Shown here: positions 10,830 through 24,751 of the stretch, in pieces
How the letters are laid out: the number at the start of each line of letters is the position of its first letter
How positions within the stretch are numbered: position 1 is the first letter of the stretch
Assembly (NCBI GenBank): GCA_018873245.2
Contig: JAEMBT020000001.1
Coordinates: forward strand, 16,460,220 to 16,524,219
Direction of reading: 5' to 3'
DNA length: 64,000 nucleotides
Source: Archegozetes longisetosus
Taxonomy: Eukaryota > Arthropoda > Arachnida > Sarcoptiformes > Trhypochthoniidae
Notes under the pieces: generated by a model
Seen by the model: only the letters and a program-made list of their open reading frames with translations
What the model was told of the DNA's origin: nothing
Database searches by the model: none
Made by a program: the position numbers and the translations under genes

Positions 10830-12697
10830 ATGCAAATATAATTCCCTATGTAGTCACTTTAAATTTGAATCTATATTTTAGTCAACCTTCAATAGTTTAC
10901 ACTATTTATTAAATATTTAGTGTATTCAATTCAAATTGACTCATCTTCAAATTTAGTACATCTTCTTCTCAAACTTACCTCTCAATTCAACTGAATATTC
11001 TCATCGATATTAGTAGTTCTTGATCAGTTATCCGTTATTTTGCCACCCAGTCATCACTCTGTTTTAGACAGATATTAATCAAGTTTTTACGGTTGAGTTA
11101 GTCATACGATTAATACTATTTACCTATTGTTTACACATAAATTAATCGGTATTCAGTCGTGCTTATGTCAAATTAAACATTTATATTGTTTTAACTTTTC
11201 TAATATTCTAACTTCATTTTATTGCTAATCTATCAATAAAGAAGTTATCATTTGAAAGTCTATCTGCTGCTCATTCACGCCTACTATCCATGAATTGATT
11301 ATCAGTGAGACTTTTAACGACTATCAGTCACGAACCTAATAATTCAGTCACGAACCTAATAATTGATCGCACATTAGATATCAATTGTACTTGAGAAACA
11401 TTCAAATGAAATAATATAATCTATTTTTAGATATCTTTATTACAATCCAACCAAATATGTATTCAATAAAGACAGAATATTCTTATGTATGTTATTTATA
11501 TATTTATTACTTCCTCAAAGCAATAATTATACAAATTAACACATTTTGCTTATGAATTTCTCTTAGACCATAACTACTTACTTGTGATTCTCCTAATTAA
11601 ATCATCTATTCATCAATTAACATATGAACGGTTGACAGCACGTATGAGACAATAGACTAGTGATACAGTCTAGCCCGTTTATAGCGAACACTATTTGCTG
11701 CAGTAAGCACATTGAATCATGTGTTAATTAAGTAGTGGTGTAATGGATCTAGCTTATAACTAAGCCTAGCTTGTGACGAATCTAGCTTATAACTAAGATT
11801 AGAAGCTGCGAAACTGGTTCATTATAAATGGATTAGAGTGTATTTGTGATTTACAAGTGAAAAATTTGCATTTATATTAACATTTTAATAACTTTTAGTA
11901 AACAAACGCTATTAGCATATTACCAAATTCGAGTCACTTTTTGTTGAATGAATGTATTTTTCAAGTTTTTCAAACATTAATCTCAAAAATAGTTTGCATT
12001 CATTTGGTCTCATTTATAGAGGACATAAATCTTCATTGAGTTGACTGAGGAATAAATACATTCAATATATCAATATGTATGTAAAGCATTAAATATTTTG
12101 TTGGTATGTATTTATCTAATACTTATAGTGAAGCGAAGCGATGCGATGCATGGCTTACATTATGTATTAAGTGTTATTGTGCGGAATTGAATTTATTATT
12201 AAGAATCTCATATAACTATTGTATAGTATTATAAATCTTATAAATCTTATATAAGAATCTTATATATCAAACTTCTATAAGTTATATCGAAATTCAGAAT
12301 GAACTCAAGTTTTTCTCTTGAGAAGCCCTCATTTCTAAACAATCAATTCTTGCCTCAAGTATTTATCTTTTAAATAAAATCACTTTGGAATCGATCTCTT
12401 TTCGGTTGCAAACATTCGAGTTTTGGTCTTAGTATGTTCTGGAGGGTTGAGAGACCATTCTCTTGAGCCCAGCCAAAAGCTCAAACAAGTCAATATGACA
12501 TTTAATCTGATAACCCTTTTCTCCAAATTTTGCCAAAAAGTTAAGAATCAATTGAAAGATTTGCTGTTAGCAGAGCTTCAAATATCTAGAAAATTATTTT
12601 TCTTCCAGTCATAAGTCATAATGCATTGGTGGACATCTATTGAATTGTAGACCGGCTTTTTGGTAAGGATTCATAAGTATTTTTGGCATATGGAGAG

Positions 12698-12700
12698 AGA

Positions 12701-12758
<58 letters not shown>

Positions 12759-12779
12759 TGTGTGTGTGTGTGTGTGTGT
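12698..12779. repeat. Compound microsatellite (GAAA)n-(GA)n-(GT)n
   Basis: A GAAA run passes into about 18 GA dinucleotides and then about 11 GT dinucleotides. It is a polypurine tract followed by alternating purine-pyrimidine sequence, which may adopt non-B DNA forms. Confidence 0.95.
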
Positions 12780-14804
12780 ACATTAAATGAGCATCAATTC
12801 GATATATAAATAACATTTAAACAACAAGCAGATTCACATTAAATTTTGAATGTAGTCTCTATTAGATTTGACACACTCTCAAAAAAGAATTAGCTTCTAT
12901 AAAATAAAATAGTATTTCATATATTTAGGACAATATAAGCTGAAAAGTAGTGAGAGAGAGAGTGTGTCGCACAAAAACAATTGGGTCATTAATAATGAAT
13001 ACTTCTGTTAGTAATGTTCACTTAGCATGAACTCTAACATTTTACTTACCAACTTATCATATTCTCTAATTTTCACTCAAATGTCTTCTCAAATAAATGT
13101 CTTTATAAGAATGTATTTTTAGTAACCATTCAACTTCTCAAAAGTTTCACTAAAAAACCTCCATTTCAATGGTTCGATAGTGATCTACAGCTAGATTTTT
13201 GACGTGAAAGCTTCAAAATAGATTTGAAATTTGATAACATATACTCTTTTATTAAAGATTGTTTGTTTTACGTGCCCTCTAAAAGCTTTCATTTTGAACA
13301 ATGAATATACAATAACTGATTGAAATTAATAGTAGCTAACTCTCAACTCACGATTAAAGTGTTTTTATAATGCTTTCTTAGTCACTAACTCATATAACTC
13401 CATTTCTATTCTCCTAAATCATTCTTTTACTACTCATTTATGTGTTTTCAGTTAACATCTGTAAAAAACTGGACTGAGATTTTTTTTCAAAACATGTAAT
13501 TTTTGATCGTAAAAATCAGATGAAAAATGGCAACTGAGCCATTTTTAGATTTCAAACATTTTCTAGTAATCAAATGCTTAGTTATAGACAATCAAAAACC
13601 GAGCAGTTATGGTAGCTTGGTTTTGAAAAGTTGTCGATTGTATAGATAAGCATATAGTAGAGTATAGGGAGGAATCCCAAAGTATATTATTATCATTATA
13701 ACACATCCATTCATTCTTCATTCACTCTAATGAAACACTTCATGACCTGCCTTAAAAATAGTTTTACGTTAAGTGATTTATAAGATTTTCTAAAGAATAA
13801 TTAGTCTGAACACCAGATAAATTGATCATTTGACCAGACCTTTCGTTTTACTGATAAAGATAGTAAATAAGTTGAAAGCTGTCACATAATCAGATTATTC
13901 GAATGAATACCTCACAAAGATTTTAATCGAAATCATTAGATACAATCGCTAAACGTGAATTCTATTAATTAAATCTAGTCATTCATTCGATTAATAGTTG
14001 AGATCAATGTCTTTTAGTTAAGTTTTTGAAAGTTTCATTTTGTTTCAATCAAATGGAAAACTAGATTCTGTTTAAATTCAATTTGAACTTAATCTAAATT
14101 TTTAGAATCAGTTCAATCATATGAAAGAGTCTGCACGAAGTTTGAATTAAAAGTTACTCAAACGGCTAATGTAATTCAAAATAAGCTTATTTCGAATAAT
14201 TAAATAAATTATTTGATTCTTGTAGTCATAGGTGCGAATGGAATGATCGAACTTAATCTAACAAATATAGTATTAGAAACGATTTTTTCAATTTATCTCT
14301 TCAGGAAATTTGATTCTTGTTTAATACTATATAACATAGTTGTTTGATAGGTTAGGTTAGATTGGGTCAGGTGAGATTCACACGTCAGATTCTATTGACT
14401 TGTGAGAAAAGTCGAGAAACTGAAATTGTTTGAAAAAGTATCGATCTGAAATTTGTCAAGGATTTGATCAAATCTGTTCTCAATTCTTAGTATTTGAGAT
14501 TATTTGTTCTGGAAAGCTAGCTGAAAAGTGTTTCCTTTTATTTGCAACAGGCCTTATACAAAAGAGAACAAATTCTAACCAAACATAAGCCCATGATAGC
14601 AATCAAATTTGATTTTATATTATTTATTTAACTCCGGGGGATAACAACTATGAAGTTTAGTTTCAATCTCAAAGGTATCCAACAATTTTCTAATAAAAAT
14701 GTTATTTTTTTAATTCTTTATATCAATCAACTTTTCAAGAGCTAAACTCATATATTTGTTTCCAAAATTCAATTCAATATTGAATATTTCGAAATATCGA
14801 ATTC

Positions 14805-14812
<8 letters not shown>

Positions 14813-14846
<34 letters not shown>
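14813..14846. repeat. (CT)n microsatellite
   Basis: An uninterrupted CT dinucleotide run of about 17 units. Confidence 0.95.
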
Positions 14847-14849
<3 letters not shown>

Positions 14850-17800
14850 TTTACGTAATCTGATGCAAACCGAAGAATAATGAAATTTGATTGTTTCTTT
14901 AGTATTCACATTGTTCTACTCTAAACAATGAAAATGTGATTTACATGCTTACAAAGGGAACAAGGTTATTCTAATAGATCTATAAATTGAAGCTAGTACA
15001 TCATGCAAGTTTAACAGATTTCACAAGTTGATTACTTAAGCTGTAATATAGATAAGTGAAAAATTAAGATAAATTAGGAATTTAACAGTAAATCAAATAT
15101 GGTTACATAATTAAACTATTTGTGTAATTAGCTATAAAATAATTCACATAAGACTTCAACTAATACTATCTTTTATTATAGTATAGAATGAATTACAAGA
15201 TATATTCTTAGCTTTTGAAATGTGGCTAATTATTAGAGTTAATTACCACATATAAATAGATAGCTCTATAAAACAATAAAGTATATAATTAGGATAAACA
15301 GACAATACATATACTTTAACAAATTGATTATTTGGCTGGCAGCCCTTATCAAATGAACATGAAACCAATATTATTAATATTACCTTGCACTCACTGCTAC
15401 TGGTTTACAACTACTGTGCGCGTATCATACTTTAGAGTTGAATTTTGTAAACCTATCTGAAGCAGAGATGAGCAAATAGCAAATAAATGACATCAGAATC
15501 ATATATAGAAAGAGAAAATGAATTTTTGGTTTTATTTATTTTGAGCAACAATTCAATTAAAGTTATATAGAAGTTGAGATCTATATAGAAGTGAATATAA
15601 TAAACGAAAATGATTGAGTTAGATCTATTAAATTAATACGATTTATTAATTTAGTTATCTTAAACAAGATCTTTACAAAAAGGATAGTATTTGTCTATGA
15701 TACATTTGTTTTGACAGTTTATCATTACAGTTAATTAAGAATCGTTTAACAAACTATGGCTACGTAACAAGCATGGCTATTTAACATCAATTATATAACT
15801 CTTATATTTATTTGCACAAAACTCACATTTTCACTAACATTTCAATTCTATTCAATTGTGAATTACTATAAACCTCAATAGTTAAATCAAATATTGAATA
15901 CATCTAAGTCCTCAGACGTTTGAGTGATATGATTTACAATTAATATGTTTCTAATGATGTCTTATTAATAACTACTAACAACAATCATTTTGACTCTCAA
16001 CGTAGAAATCATTATCAAAACACTTCTGACAGAGTGATTCAAATTCTGACAGATTCTGAGTGATTCAAATTCCGGCAGATTCTGAATAATTCAAAATTCT
16101 AATAATAACACTACTAATAAACAAATATTAGATAATCAACATCTGGGGGCCAATAAATTGAAAGGTGTAGAAAAGTAGTGCTGCAAAAATTGGTGCTTAG
16201 GTTAAGTTTTATAACCATTTATTGATCGACATAACGTACTGGAGTCGAGTAAATGTTATTCTCCTCTTCTCTAACGAATAGAGGGCTCAACTGATGAGAT
16301 GATGAGATGAAATAAAGCTAAAAGATTGTGATATGACCAAATGAAAAGATTGTAACTTATATGAAACTTATTCGCTAACTAATATTACTGAAAACTCTAA
16401 TTTCAATTTTATGCAGCTTTTTTTAGTTAGTTATCGATTTTCATCTATTCTTCAGTCATTCTTATATTGTTGAAACTTAGTTTAGGAGAAGAGCTTCCAC
16501 TTACAGACTTCAATATATTTAGTAATTATTTTTCTTTTGTTAGACATTTTTATATTAAATTTAGGTATAAAAACATTTTATCCAAAGCCTATTATTTCTA
16601 AAGTTCAAACTGATTATCAGGACCATAGACTTAAATATCTAATTAATCTGAAAGATTATTTTCAAAAATTGCTTATCCTAACAAATAATGCACACAATTA
16701 ATCACAATAAGTGGAATAAAAATATGAGCCCAGAAACAAATGACACCTTTATTAAGATCGATCGCTAAAGTATATGTCAAGAAAAGTAAAAATAACACTT
16801 TTCCATTTTCTATAAACTTCAAACTGTCTGCAAAGTTTTCGGAAGGTCTCCAAAGCAATCATCACGGAATCTGAATAAATCGATTCATATAGTAGACTAT
16901 ACCCAAGTTATATGAATCTAAATGAAAAATCACGAGAACATTTATTTGATTCTGTAAGATTCTGTATTTGATTCTGTATTTGATTCTGATTCTGTGTTCG
17001 ATTCTGTAAGATCCCATAACGACCTAATTAGCAGAATCGGCTCGATTTGATTGAGTGACAAAGCTGCAAATGAATTATTAGTTTATTGTTGAGAAGTGAA
17101 GCAACTTATATGATATCTCGAACGCAATCAGTAGCTTTGCAGTAGAACAAAGAGCAAAATTGCGTGATATGGCTTAGGCTCATATATTGCCCGTTATATA
17201 AATAAATACTTCTATATTTTGGATTAATATCAGAATCGTTTAGATATTAATAAAGGCTTATATAGAAGAAAGACTGAGTATTAATACGTATTATTTTCAA
17301 CTATCAAAATCTATATAGCTTTCAAAGCTTGTTAAGTTCTGAATGGTTTTATTTGAAACATAATCTGCTCGCACTTTATAGTAAATAGTCTTAGAGATAG
17401 GACTTTATAGTACTAACATAAAGACATATTCCCAAGAGCATTAGACTAGAATTTGAAAATTTAATGTTTAGAAGTAAAATATATATTTCAATATTTCAGT
17501 ATAGCATTAGAGACATTTCTAAGACCATAAATGTTTTTAGAAACTTTTTAGCTAGCGACAACAACTCAATCTATTTTGTTATCGATTCAATGAATAGTTT
17601 AAGCATTGGAATAGAAATCAAATTTGACAATTTAATGCAATCATATATATAATGGCTTTGATACTATATTTATATCGAAATTACTTGTACACTGTGTAAA
17701 CTGAGATATCGTTTTAAACCATACATTACTCATACAATGCTTAATATTGAACCTCTATTTCATAGTTGTTATACTAGAAAAGTCCTAATTTTAGGCGCTT

Positions 17801-18195
17801 TCACTCATTGGATTCTGTACAGAAGTCAATACTTAAAGTAGATTTAAAAGACAATCAGAATTTCATTTATCCCTTTATTATAAATTCTTATTAATATTGA
17901 AATAAACCCGAATTTGAGTAAATTATCATAAAAAATAGCTGATGGAAAGCATCTAAAACCAGGTATTAAGTGAAAGAATAGAATGCAACATGAGAATGAA
18001 TAGATAACTATGACTAGCTATATTTGCAAACCTTAAAAGATATAATAAAATAAGACGATTTAGAAGAAAAGCTAACGAATTACTAGTTGATGGAGCTAAT
18101 TGTGTAGAGCTAAGATTAAAGAAGAACAAATATTGTAATAGCGACCATAAAGATGTGTGGCAGGTATTAACCGTTGCTATTTTGTTATTATACGG

Positions 18196-18282
18196 GGACT
18201 ATACATATACATATATATATATATATGTTATATATGTTATATATATGTTATATATGTTATATATGTTTTATATATATATATA
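18196..18282. repeat. TATATGT/AT-rich minisatellite
   Basis: An AT run is followed by repeated TATATGT words and a closing AT run, with no G or C except the G of TATATGT. Confidence 0.85.
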
Positions 18283-18670
18283 ACTCTATTCCTTGTCATT
18301 TTCTCTTATCTCATAGTTCTATATTAATCTCGCATGTATTTTATTAAATATTAATTATCATTCTCGCACTTCAATGAACACATAATATTGCTTAAGGTCT
18401 CATCATATTTCCGGCTTTTTTGCTTTAATCAAATATTCTTGTTATTATTTTTCATTTTCTTTCTCTTGATATTTGAGTAATATTACTTTGAGTATAATTT
18501 CAAATGTACTAGACATCAATAGATAGTAAGGCTTTCTGATCTCATCTAAGACTTCTAAGTTATAAGACTTTATATATAAATGCGCTATACCTTTACTAGA
18601 GATATAATTGGTAGATTTATAGGTCAAGTTAATACTAGTTCTTAAAATGGTAATTTCGATTTGAAAAATC

Positions 18671-18757
18671 AAGAATTCTATGGCAATTCTATGAGAGTTC
18701 TATGAGAATTCTATGAATATTCTATGAAAATTCTATGAGAATTCTATGAGAATTCTG
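18671..18757. repeat. 11-bp tandem repeat, about eight units
   Basis: The unit ATTCTATGAGA is repeated about eight times with single-base variants in the last three positions. Confidence 0.85.
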
Positions 18758-19503
18758 AGAATCCAACTTATTCTATTCAAGATTTTTCCGCAAAACTATT
18801 ATGAAGCTCATTTCTGACTAATTTCCAGTTAATTACAAAACGACACAAAATTCGAGTCAATTTTAAATTATCTCAACCTAAAAGACTCAATTAATTGTGA
18901 AATAGTTCATTAATTACAGGGACTGGATTAAACTTATGAAATATTCATTGCATTTGACAGCTATTGTACTCGTACCAAAAATAAATACTAATTTATTTAT
19001 AACAAAATTCTGTCCTCAACATAACCCACGCTATGATAGAAATTATTTATTATATTAAAAGCGAATAAACCTTATTATTAATTTAAATTAAAATATAGAT
19101 TAAATTAAGAATTACACTAAGAATCAAATGAAAAAAGAATTTTTACCTTATATCAGATCACAAGTAAAACATTTGTGATGAAAACTGAAAATTAATATGA
19201 GTCGAAGTTATACAACAGAGAGTATAAAAGTAATGATAAGAATGAGATAACTGGTTATCGAAACTCGTGTCGTAGAGGAGTTAGTTGTTCCATCAGGAGC
19301 TCAGACGTCAGAATTAGTGTCAACTTTTGCTAAGAAGTAGTATTACAACACCAACTATAATCATTACCGTTAACACTATGAAAAAGGGTATTAAAATATT
19401 TCCGCGAACACGATTCGTCTTTTGAGATAATGCCAGAATCATTCTTACTATTCTTACTTATTCTCACTTATTCTTCAATATTCCTCAATATTCTTCAGTA
19501 TTC

Positions 19504-19836
19504 TTGAAGACAACTTATTATCTACACCACAATATAAACAATTTTAATGAAATTCCAGATTTCAATTCTGAACAAATGAGTTGCGAACAAATGATATTTC
19601 TATTGATTGTTGGGTACAAACTAACTGTTGATAGGTGTTTATCTCATGCTTTTCATGGCATAGCGAATAGTGAATCAAATGGTTTTAGAATAGCAGTGAG
19701 AGATGCTCTCTATTTGGAGAAAAGACACAAATATTCAGAAGCATTACTGTGTCGAGTCTTGCGTAATATGATCGACAATATTGCAGCTCAACTCACTTAT
19801 AGTTACACAGCTTCGACTCAATCAATACTGAAATGA
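19504..19836 (+). CDS. Possible terminal exon or small gene of unknown family
   Basis: A frame of about 110 codons ends in TGA at 19834-19836. The first in-frame ATG is at 19576 (86 residues). The frame is preceded by a strong pyrimidine tract (repeated TTATTCTT words, 19440-19505) ending in TTGAAG, which would suit a splice acceptor and make this a last exon. The predicted peptide has mixed composition with four cysteines and a helix-like stretch (DALYLEKRHKYSEALLCRVL), unlike random AT-rich frames. AATAAA follows near 19869. I recognise no family, and no upstream exon was found. It may be spurious. Confidence 0.3.
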   Translation: MKTTYYLHHNINNFNEIPDFNSEQMSCEQMIFLLIVGYKLTVDRCLSHAFHGIANSESNGFRIAVRDALYLEKRHKYSEALLCRVLRNMIDNIAAQLTYSYTASTQSILK

Positions 19837-20405
19837 ATTGCCTAAAACCTATTGCCTCTATATACTCAATAAAATTAATTGATCGAAACTAATTAATTAA
19901 ACTATCATTCGAACTAAAAATAGTTTGAAATGAGCTTGTTTATATTAAGTATGCTTTATTTATAGACTCTGTTCATTTTTGTTTTTATTGAAAATGATTC
20001 GAGTTTTATGTTGCAGAAATAGGTGGCATATTTATAACTAGCGGCCAATACCTGACATCGGTGTTGTCTGAATCCTACTCGAAGGGGTTTAGGAGCATAT
20101 CATTAGTTGCAAACTTCACTAGCAGATTATAAGACCATGTTTTGTCTTGTGAGCACACTATTCATATAAATGATGTTATCGTATGTTTGCGTTAGGTAAC
20201 TCTTCGGCTAATATTAGGTCATAATAAACGTCTTCTACTTTCGATATTATACTTTGAAATATATTCTATCCAGTTATCTATCCATTAATACGTTGCTTCA
20301 TTGCTTAAGACTGTCACATGTTTGTAAATACAGAAACATATAATTCCTCTGCTGACAAAAATTAATTATCAACAGATAGTATAAAGTTTTCTTTGAATAT
20401 GCTGT

Positions 20406-20408
<3 letters not shown>

Positions 20409-20444
<36 letters not shown>
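20409..20444. repeat. (GA)n microsatellite
   Basis: About 18 GA dinucleotides in a row, followed after a short gap by more GAGA words. Confidence 0.95.
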
Positions 20445-20445
<1 letters not shown>

Positions 20446-22639
20446 CCGGAGAGTGACTAGAGAGAGACCTACTCCTATATCTATCATGTAATGGATCTGA
20501 CGATTAATAGTTGTGTTGAAGTGTATTTCGACAAAATAATCCTTTAGTATTAATTTTAAGCCATTGGAAGTGCAATAGAGGAAAAGTGATGGGTTTGTGG
20601 TCTTATTTTGGGTTATATTTGAACTTTTAGTGTTCACCAGAATATCGATTTATTTCTAGAATAGTAAGCGATCAATACTCACCGATTCTGAACAGAAGTA
20701 GCTTTACTTCAGTTACACTATGGGTAATAATTTCATTTAATAATATTTGAATTCTTTCGATCAGTTTCGTAGATCTCTCATCTAAGTTTATTATTACTTC
20801 TAAAGTTAACCTAACCATTAATTTAGATCTAAATCATAAAAAACATTTTGTACCTATTTACAATGATTTGAGAGTATTAAAAATAAAATAATTTAAAAAT
20901 ATTTAGTATAATTAATTATTAGTTACTTAATATATAGAAACATATTTAGAAACTGAGCTACTTGTTTCTATTGTTTTAGATTCGTTATCTATGATGAATC
21001 TTGAAAATCATTTAAAATAGTGTCATTGAGAAACCAGAAACAATTCTAACCACTGACCACTAATACATAGACAACAGCTGTTACGCGTCAGTCACACAAA
21101 TGGTACAGATTAGTGAATAAACAATGACTGAATATCGATTTTTTTCTTATGCGTAATCAGACTCAGCAGTCATCTCATTCATACTAAATAACAAGAAATT
21201 TCTAAAAATTCGGTCAAAATAGCTTAATATTTGAAATGTTTATAATGTTTGAATGACTTACCTTGACACTAACACGATTGAGGCTCAGGTGTTAGTAATA
21301 GTATCAGAAAAATACTGTTACGCTATATCTAGTTCGTACTAGTTGCTGCAATCATTCAGATTCGTTTCAGCCAAATTCTTCCGATAAACGTCTCTCACAG
21401 TTATGACAGAAATATTAACAAATACGAAATATTTGTCCTCGATTTTAGTATTAAATGATAAATTAAATACCAGAGGTTAATGAGGAGTTCTCTTTAGTGT
21501 CTATAATTGAATAGACAATAATGAGCAAAATAATTGAAATAATTCAAATTCAGGACATGATTATCTCAATGTACAATTTGAGTCATACTTGTCAAATGAT
21601 TGCTGTATTGGTTGTGATTGTTTATTTTAAAGTGAAGTTAATTAAGTCTAAGCTGTTTATCGTTAGTAGTGGAATAGTCAGGATTTTTAGTATAGAAGTT
21701 AAAGCTTAAATTAAAGACTGATTTATTGAGGCAGATGCATACTAACATTCTGATGTTGCTATAAATCTGGGGGTATAGCCCACCCCAGCCTCCACTAGTT
21801 TCAATAGTGCTAAGAGAAGTTACGATCCAAATGCATTTCGAAAACCAGTCATCTGATTTATAGTCGAAATTGTTAGCAATGATTTGTGTTTAATTTTGAA
21901 AACTACGCGGCATTCAAGTGTTGCTAAACTGGCTCTAAATCGACGACTACTGAGTGGCTCTTAAGGTCTAATCGTATGGGACTATAACGTCTGGAAATGG
22001 GAAAACTAAATAATCGGATGTTTGCGATAAGATGTTATAATTTGTAAAGATTATCCATTGATTTTTACTGCAATCTACGCTATAGTCTTAAGTGACAATC
22101 GGTTAAATTGATCAATACTTTCATACTTTCTGTCCTTGATTTGGATTAATGTTGAATAAGTGGTCATTTCCGATAGAGTAATGGTTGTGATGCTATGGTT
22201 TCATTGATATATTGAGTGAAATGAACTAAACTATTTTGAGCTAGTTTGTTTTCGTTTGCTTTTCATCTGTTTTAATGCAAAGAACATAACTGTCAGAGTA
22301 AATAATATTATATATCTGCAAATGTTTTTAGTATTACTGCAACGTTAGTTCATTTATGCCAAATAAAATCAACTCTATTTAGGCTTCAGTTATAAGTGAA
22401 GATACATGTTTTCTAATTGTTTTCACAGAGTCAGTAATAACTAAATTCAAATGTTTATCAAATCTAACTTTTGAGATAACATCAAATAGAACTTAGCATT
22501 TTTATTATATTATATTATACACTCTAATGCTTAATAATCTACTATGACAACTAGAGAGGATGTCGTGCGACCATATGTTTTCTACCAAATCATAATATAG
22601 AGGGTTCTAAAGCACTTGTGGAATATTCAATATAGTAGT

Positions 22640-22765
22640 CGAAGTAAATTAAAAATATAATTTAGCAACAAGTTAGTGCACGTTAAAAGTAGGATCACAT
22701 AGTGACAACCTTTTTCTTGTTTCCGTCCCCGATTATTAGCTTTTCAACTGTACAGTAGTTTAGCT
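22640..22765 (+). repeat. Copy of a dispersed repeat also found at 45.3-45.6 kb and, inverted, at 47.1-47.4 kb
   Basis: It shares with the other two copies the order GTAAATTAA, a GTTA/GACA block, CTTTTTCTTGTT and GATTATTA...TCAACTGTA. Identity is low, so this is an old copy, in the same orientation as the 45 kb copy. Confidence 0.45.
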
Positions 22766-24726
22766 TATTTTTACTCTAGTCAAACACAAACTAAAAGCTT
22801 AAAATAAGAAAATGTTAGACTTTACTGACTATTCATCTTGAAAGTGGTGATTTTTTCAATCAAAATTGAATTTGTCTTTTCGAGCAGATTTAAGAGTCAA
22901 AGAGAAGATAAGAGTGATTGCTGTATTTGGTATAAACCACGAACACAATGGGTGGCATCCTTTGACCAAATATAAACTAGAACTGAATCAACTTTGCTCC
23001 AAAGTGACCAGTTTCACTAAATTTAGTTCTTAATGTTTGGTATTTGATACCAACAAGACCAAACAATCATTCATTAGATATTGGCTCAACAAATAGTTTT
23101 TAATTTTTCGTTAATTTGTGATCAAGTTTGATCAATTTCTTTGTCTTGTCGTCTGCTGGTAGTTTTAGCTGAACTCAAAATCAATCACTGATTGGACTTC
23201 TTATCAATGAGTTAGGACTTGTTCTAGATCTTGTATTTTTCTTTTAGTAATAAATCTTGTGAAGTGTCGTTTGCATACCAACTAATGGTACCTTTTATTG
23301 AATCAATGGATGGCTCAATCAAATTAAGAATAATTTATGATTTAAGATATAGGATCAAGTCTATTGATAAATGCCTTGAAATTGATGTACAACTTTGAAA
23401 GGAAGAATAAATGAAGAAGTAAAGATTACAGAAATGATCAGATTGAAATATTTAAACACTTCAAAGAGCTCGAATGGTATTATTCGATACCGATATTTGG
23501 AAATGCTCTCTATTTTTCGATTCTCTTTCGTCCATCTATTGACTACAGTCTGCATCAGCCAAATCATAACCCATTCTAAACTCTTTATTCAGTAAACTTT
23601 TCAAGAGTTTTCGATAATCATTTTGACGGTTCAATCACTTGGCTGAAAGTAACCATTCTTAACATGAGCAGCATTTCCAAAACTAACATATCCCTTATTC
23701 ATGTGAAAAGTATCGAAATTGATTCAAATATTCTTTCACATGTGTTGAGCGTGTATTGAAAATGTGAAGTGACAATCAGTTCCAATATCTGGAATGGCGT
23801 TATGAATTCATAAATTTATGGCCTGCAGTCATGCCACGTTTGAGCCAAAGTTTTATTTGACATCAGAAGCACAACCAAAGAGTTGATTAGTAAGACTCAA
23901 AGTGATGGATGTATTTAGAGCTGAAGTTAATACAATTGCAGGGAATCGGAAGCTATTAAATTAGAAATAGCCTTAACACTATCGTTATCTATTATCTTGA
24001 AGATATTTTCTCTAATCAATGATTTTTGATATCCAAATGAATGTTTGCGCCTTTAGTTCTGTTACTACCAATAGTCCCAATACATTGCGATTGTCTCTCT
24101 TTAATACGATCGACTTTTACTTTACTTCTAGACTTCCTAAACAATTTCTAAGACATCCAATGATTTGATTTTTTAGGTCACAATCTAAATGAATTGAAGC
24201 ATCAATTCTAAGATCGACTTAGAGTGAATTTGAACAGTGATTAGAGCTTTGCGCTGCTAAAAGCTAATGTTGCTCAAGTACGGATGTGAAAATTGGATAA
24301 AACATTTCTGGACTACTGGACTATCTTAGAAATATAAGTTTTTCTACTAGCACTTCATTACTGTTGACGTTCTTCTAAACTTACTTAACACCTATCAATT
24401 GATTAGTTTAATATCAACTCAGTTTTCATAGTTTTTCATAGTTTTTAGTCATTTCTATCTCAATTATTTTAGGTTAGGTTAGGCTAGTATTGAAGATTAA
24501 ATCTTAAATTGTATAGTCTGTTTGAAGTGTTGGGTCCTCCTACAAATACAAATTTTAATATTATTCAACGATAACACTTGCGTTTACTGTAACTGTTTAA
24601 TAAAATTTGTTTATCAACTGTTTTTAGCTCTTAAAACATGCTTATTTGCTCACTTTAATAAATCAAATTAAACGATAAGCTAAGAGAATTAATAGAAACA
24701 AGTGCATGCATAACATGACTTACTGG

Positions 24727-24751
24727 TAGGTTAGGTTAGGTTAGGTTAGGT
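24727..24751. repeat. Interstitial telomere-type (TTAGG)n
   Basis: About five TAGGT/TTAGG units in a row. Shorter TTAGGTTAGG strings occur near 10606, 14348, 24468, 40657 and 55345. TTAGG is the ancestral arthropod telomere repeat. Confidence 0.7.

Larger units (their letters stand above)
7356..12697. other. Intergenic DNA, no gene recognised
   Basis: AT-rich non-coding sequence. It contains a 27-bp tandem repeat at 9297-9398, a doubled 20-bp GC-richer motif near 9665-9705, a TTTATTTTGC repeat at about 10481-10529 and a copy of a dispersed repeat at 10692-10829. No frame longer than about 75 codons resembles a protein family. Confidence 0.55.
12780..19440. other. Intergenic DNA with simple repeats
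   Basis: No gene recognised. It includes a (CT)n run at 14813-14846, GATTCTG-type short repeats near 16030-16095 and 16945-17010, an AT/TATATGT repeat at about 18196-18282 and an 11-bp repeat at 18671-18757. Confidence 0.55.

Noticed and set aside
23361..23595. Overlapping frames on both strands
   Set aside because: Composition is that of random AT-rich sequence and neither strand shows splice sites or family motifs.
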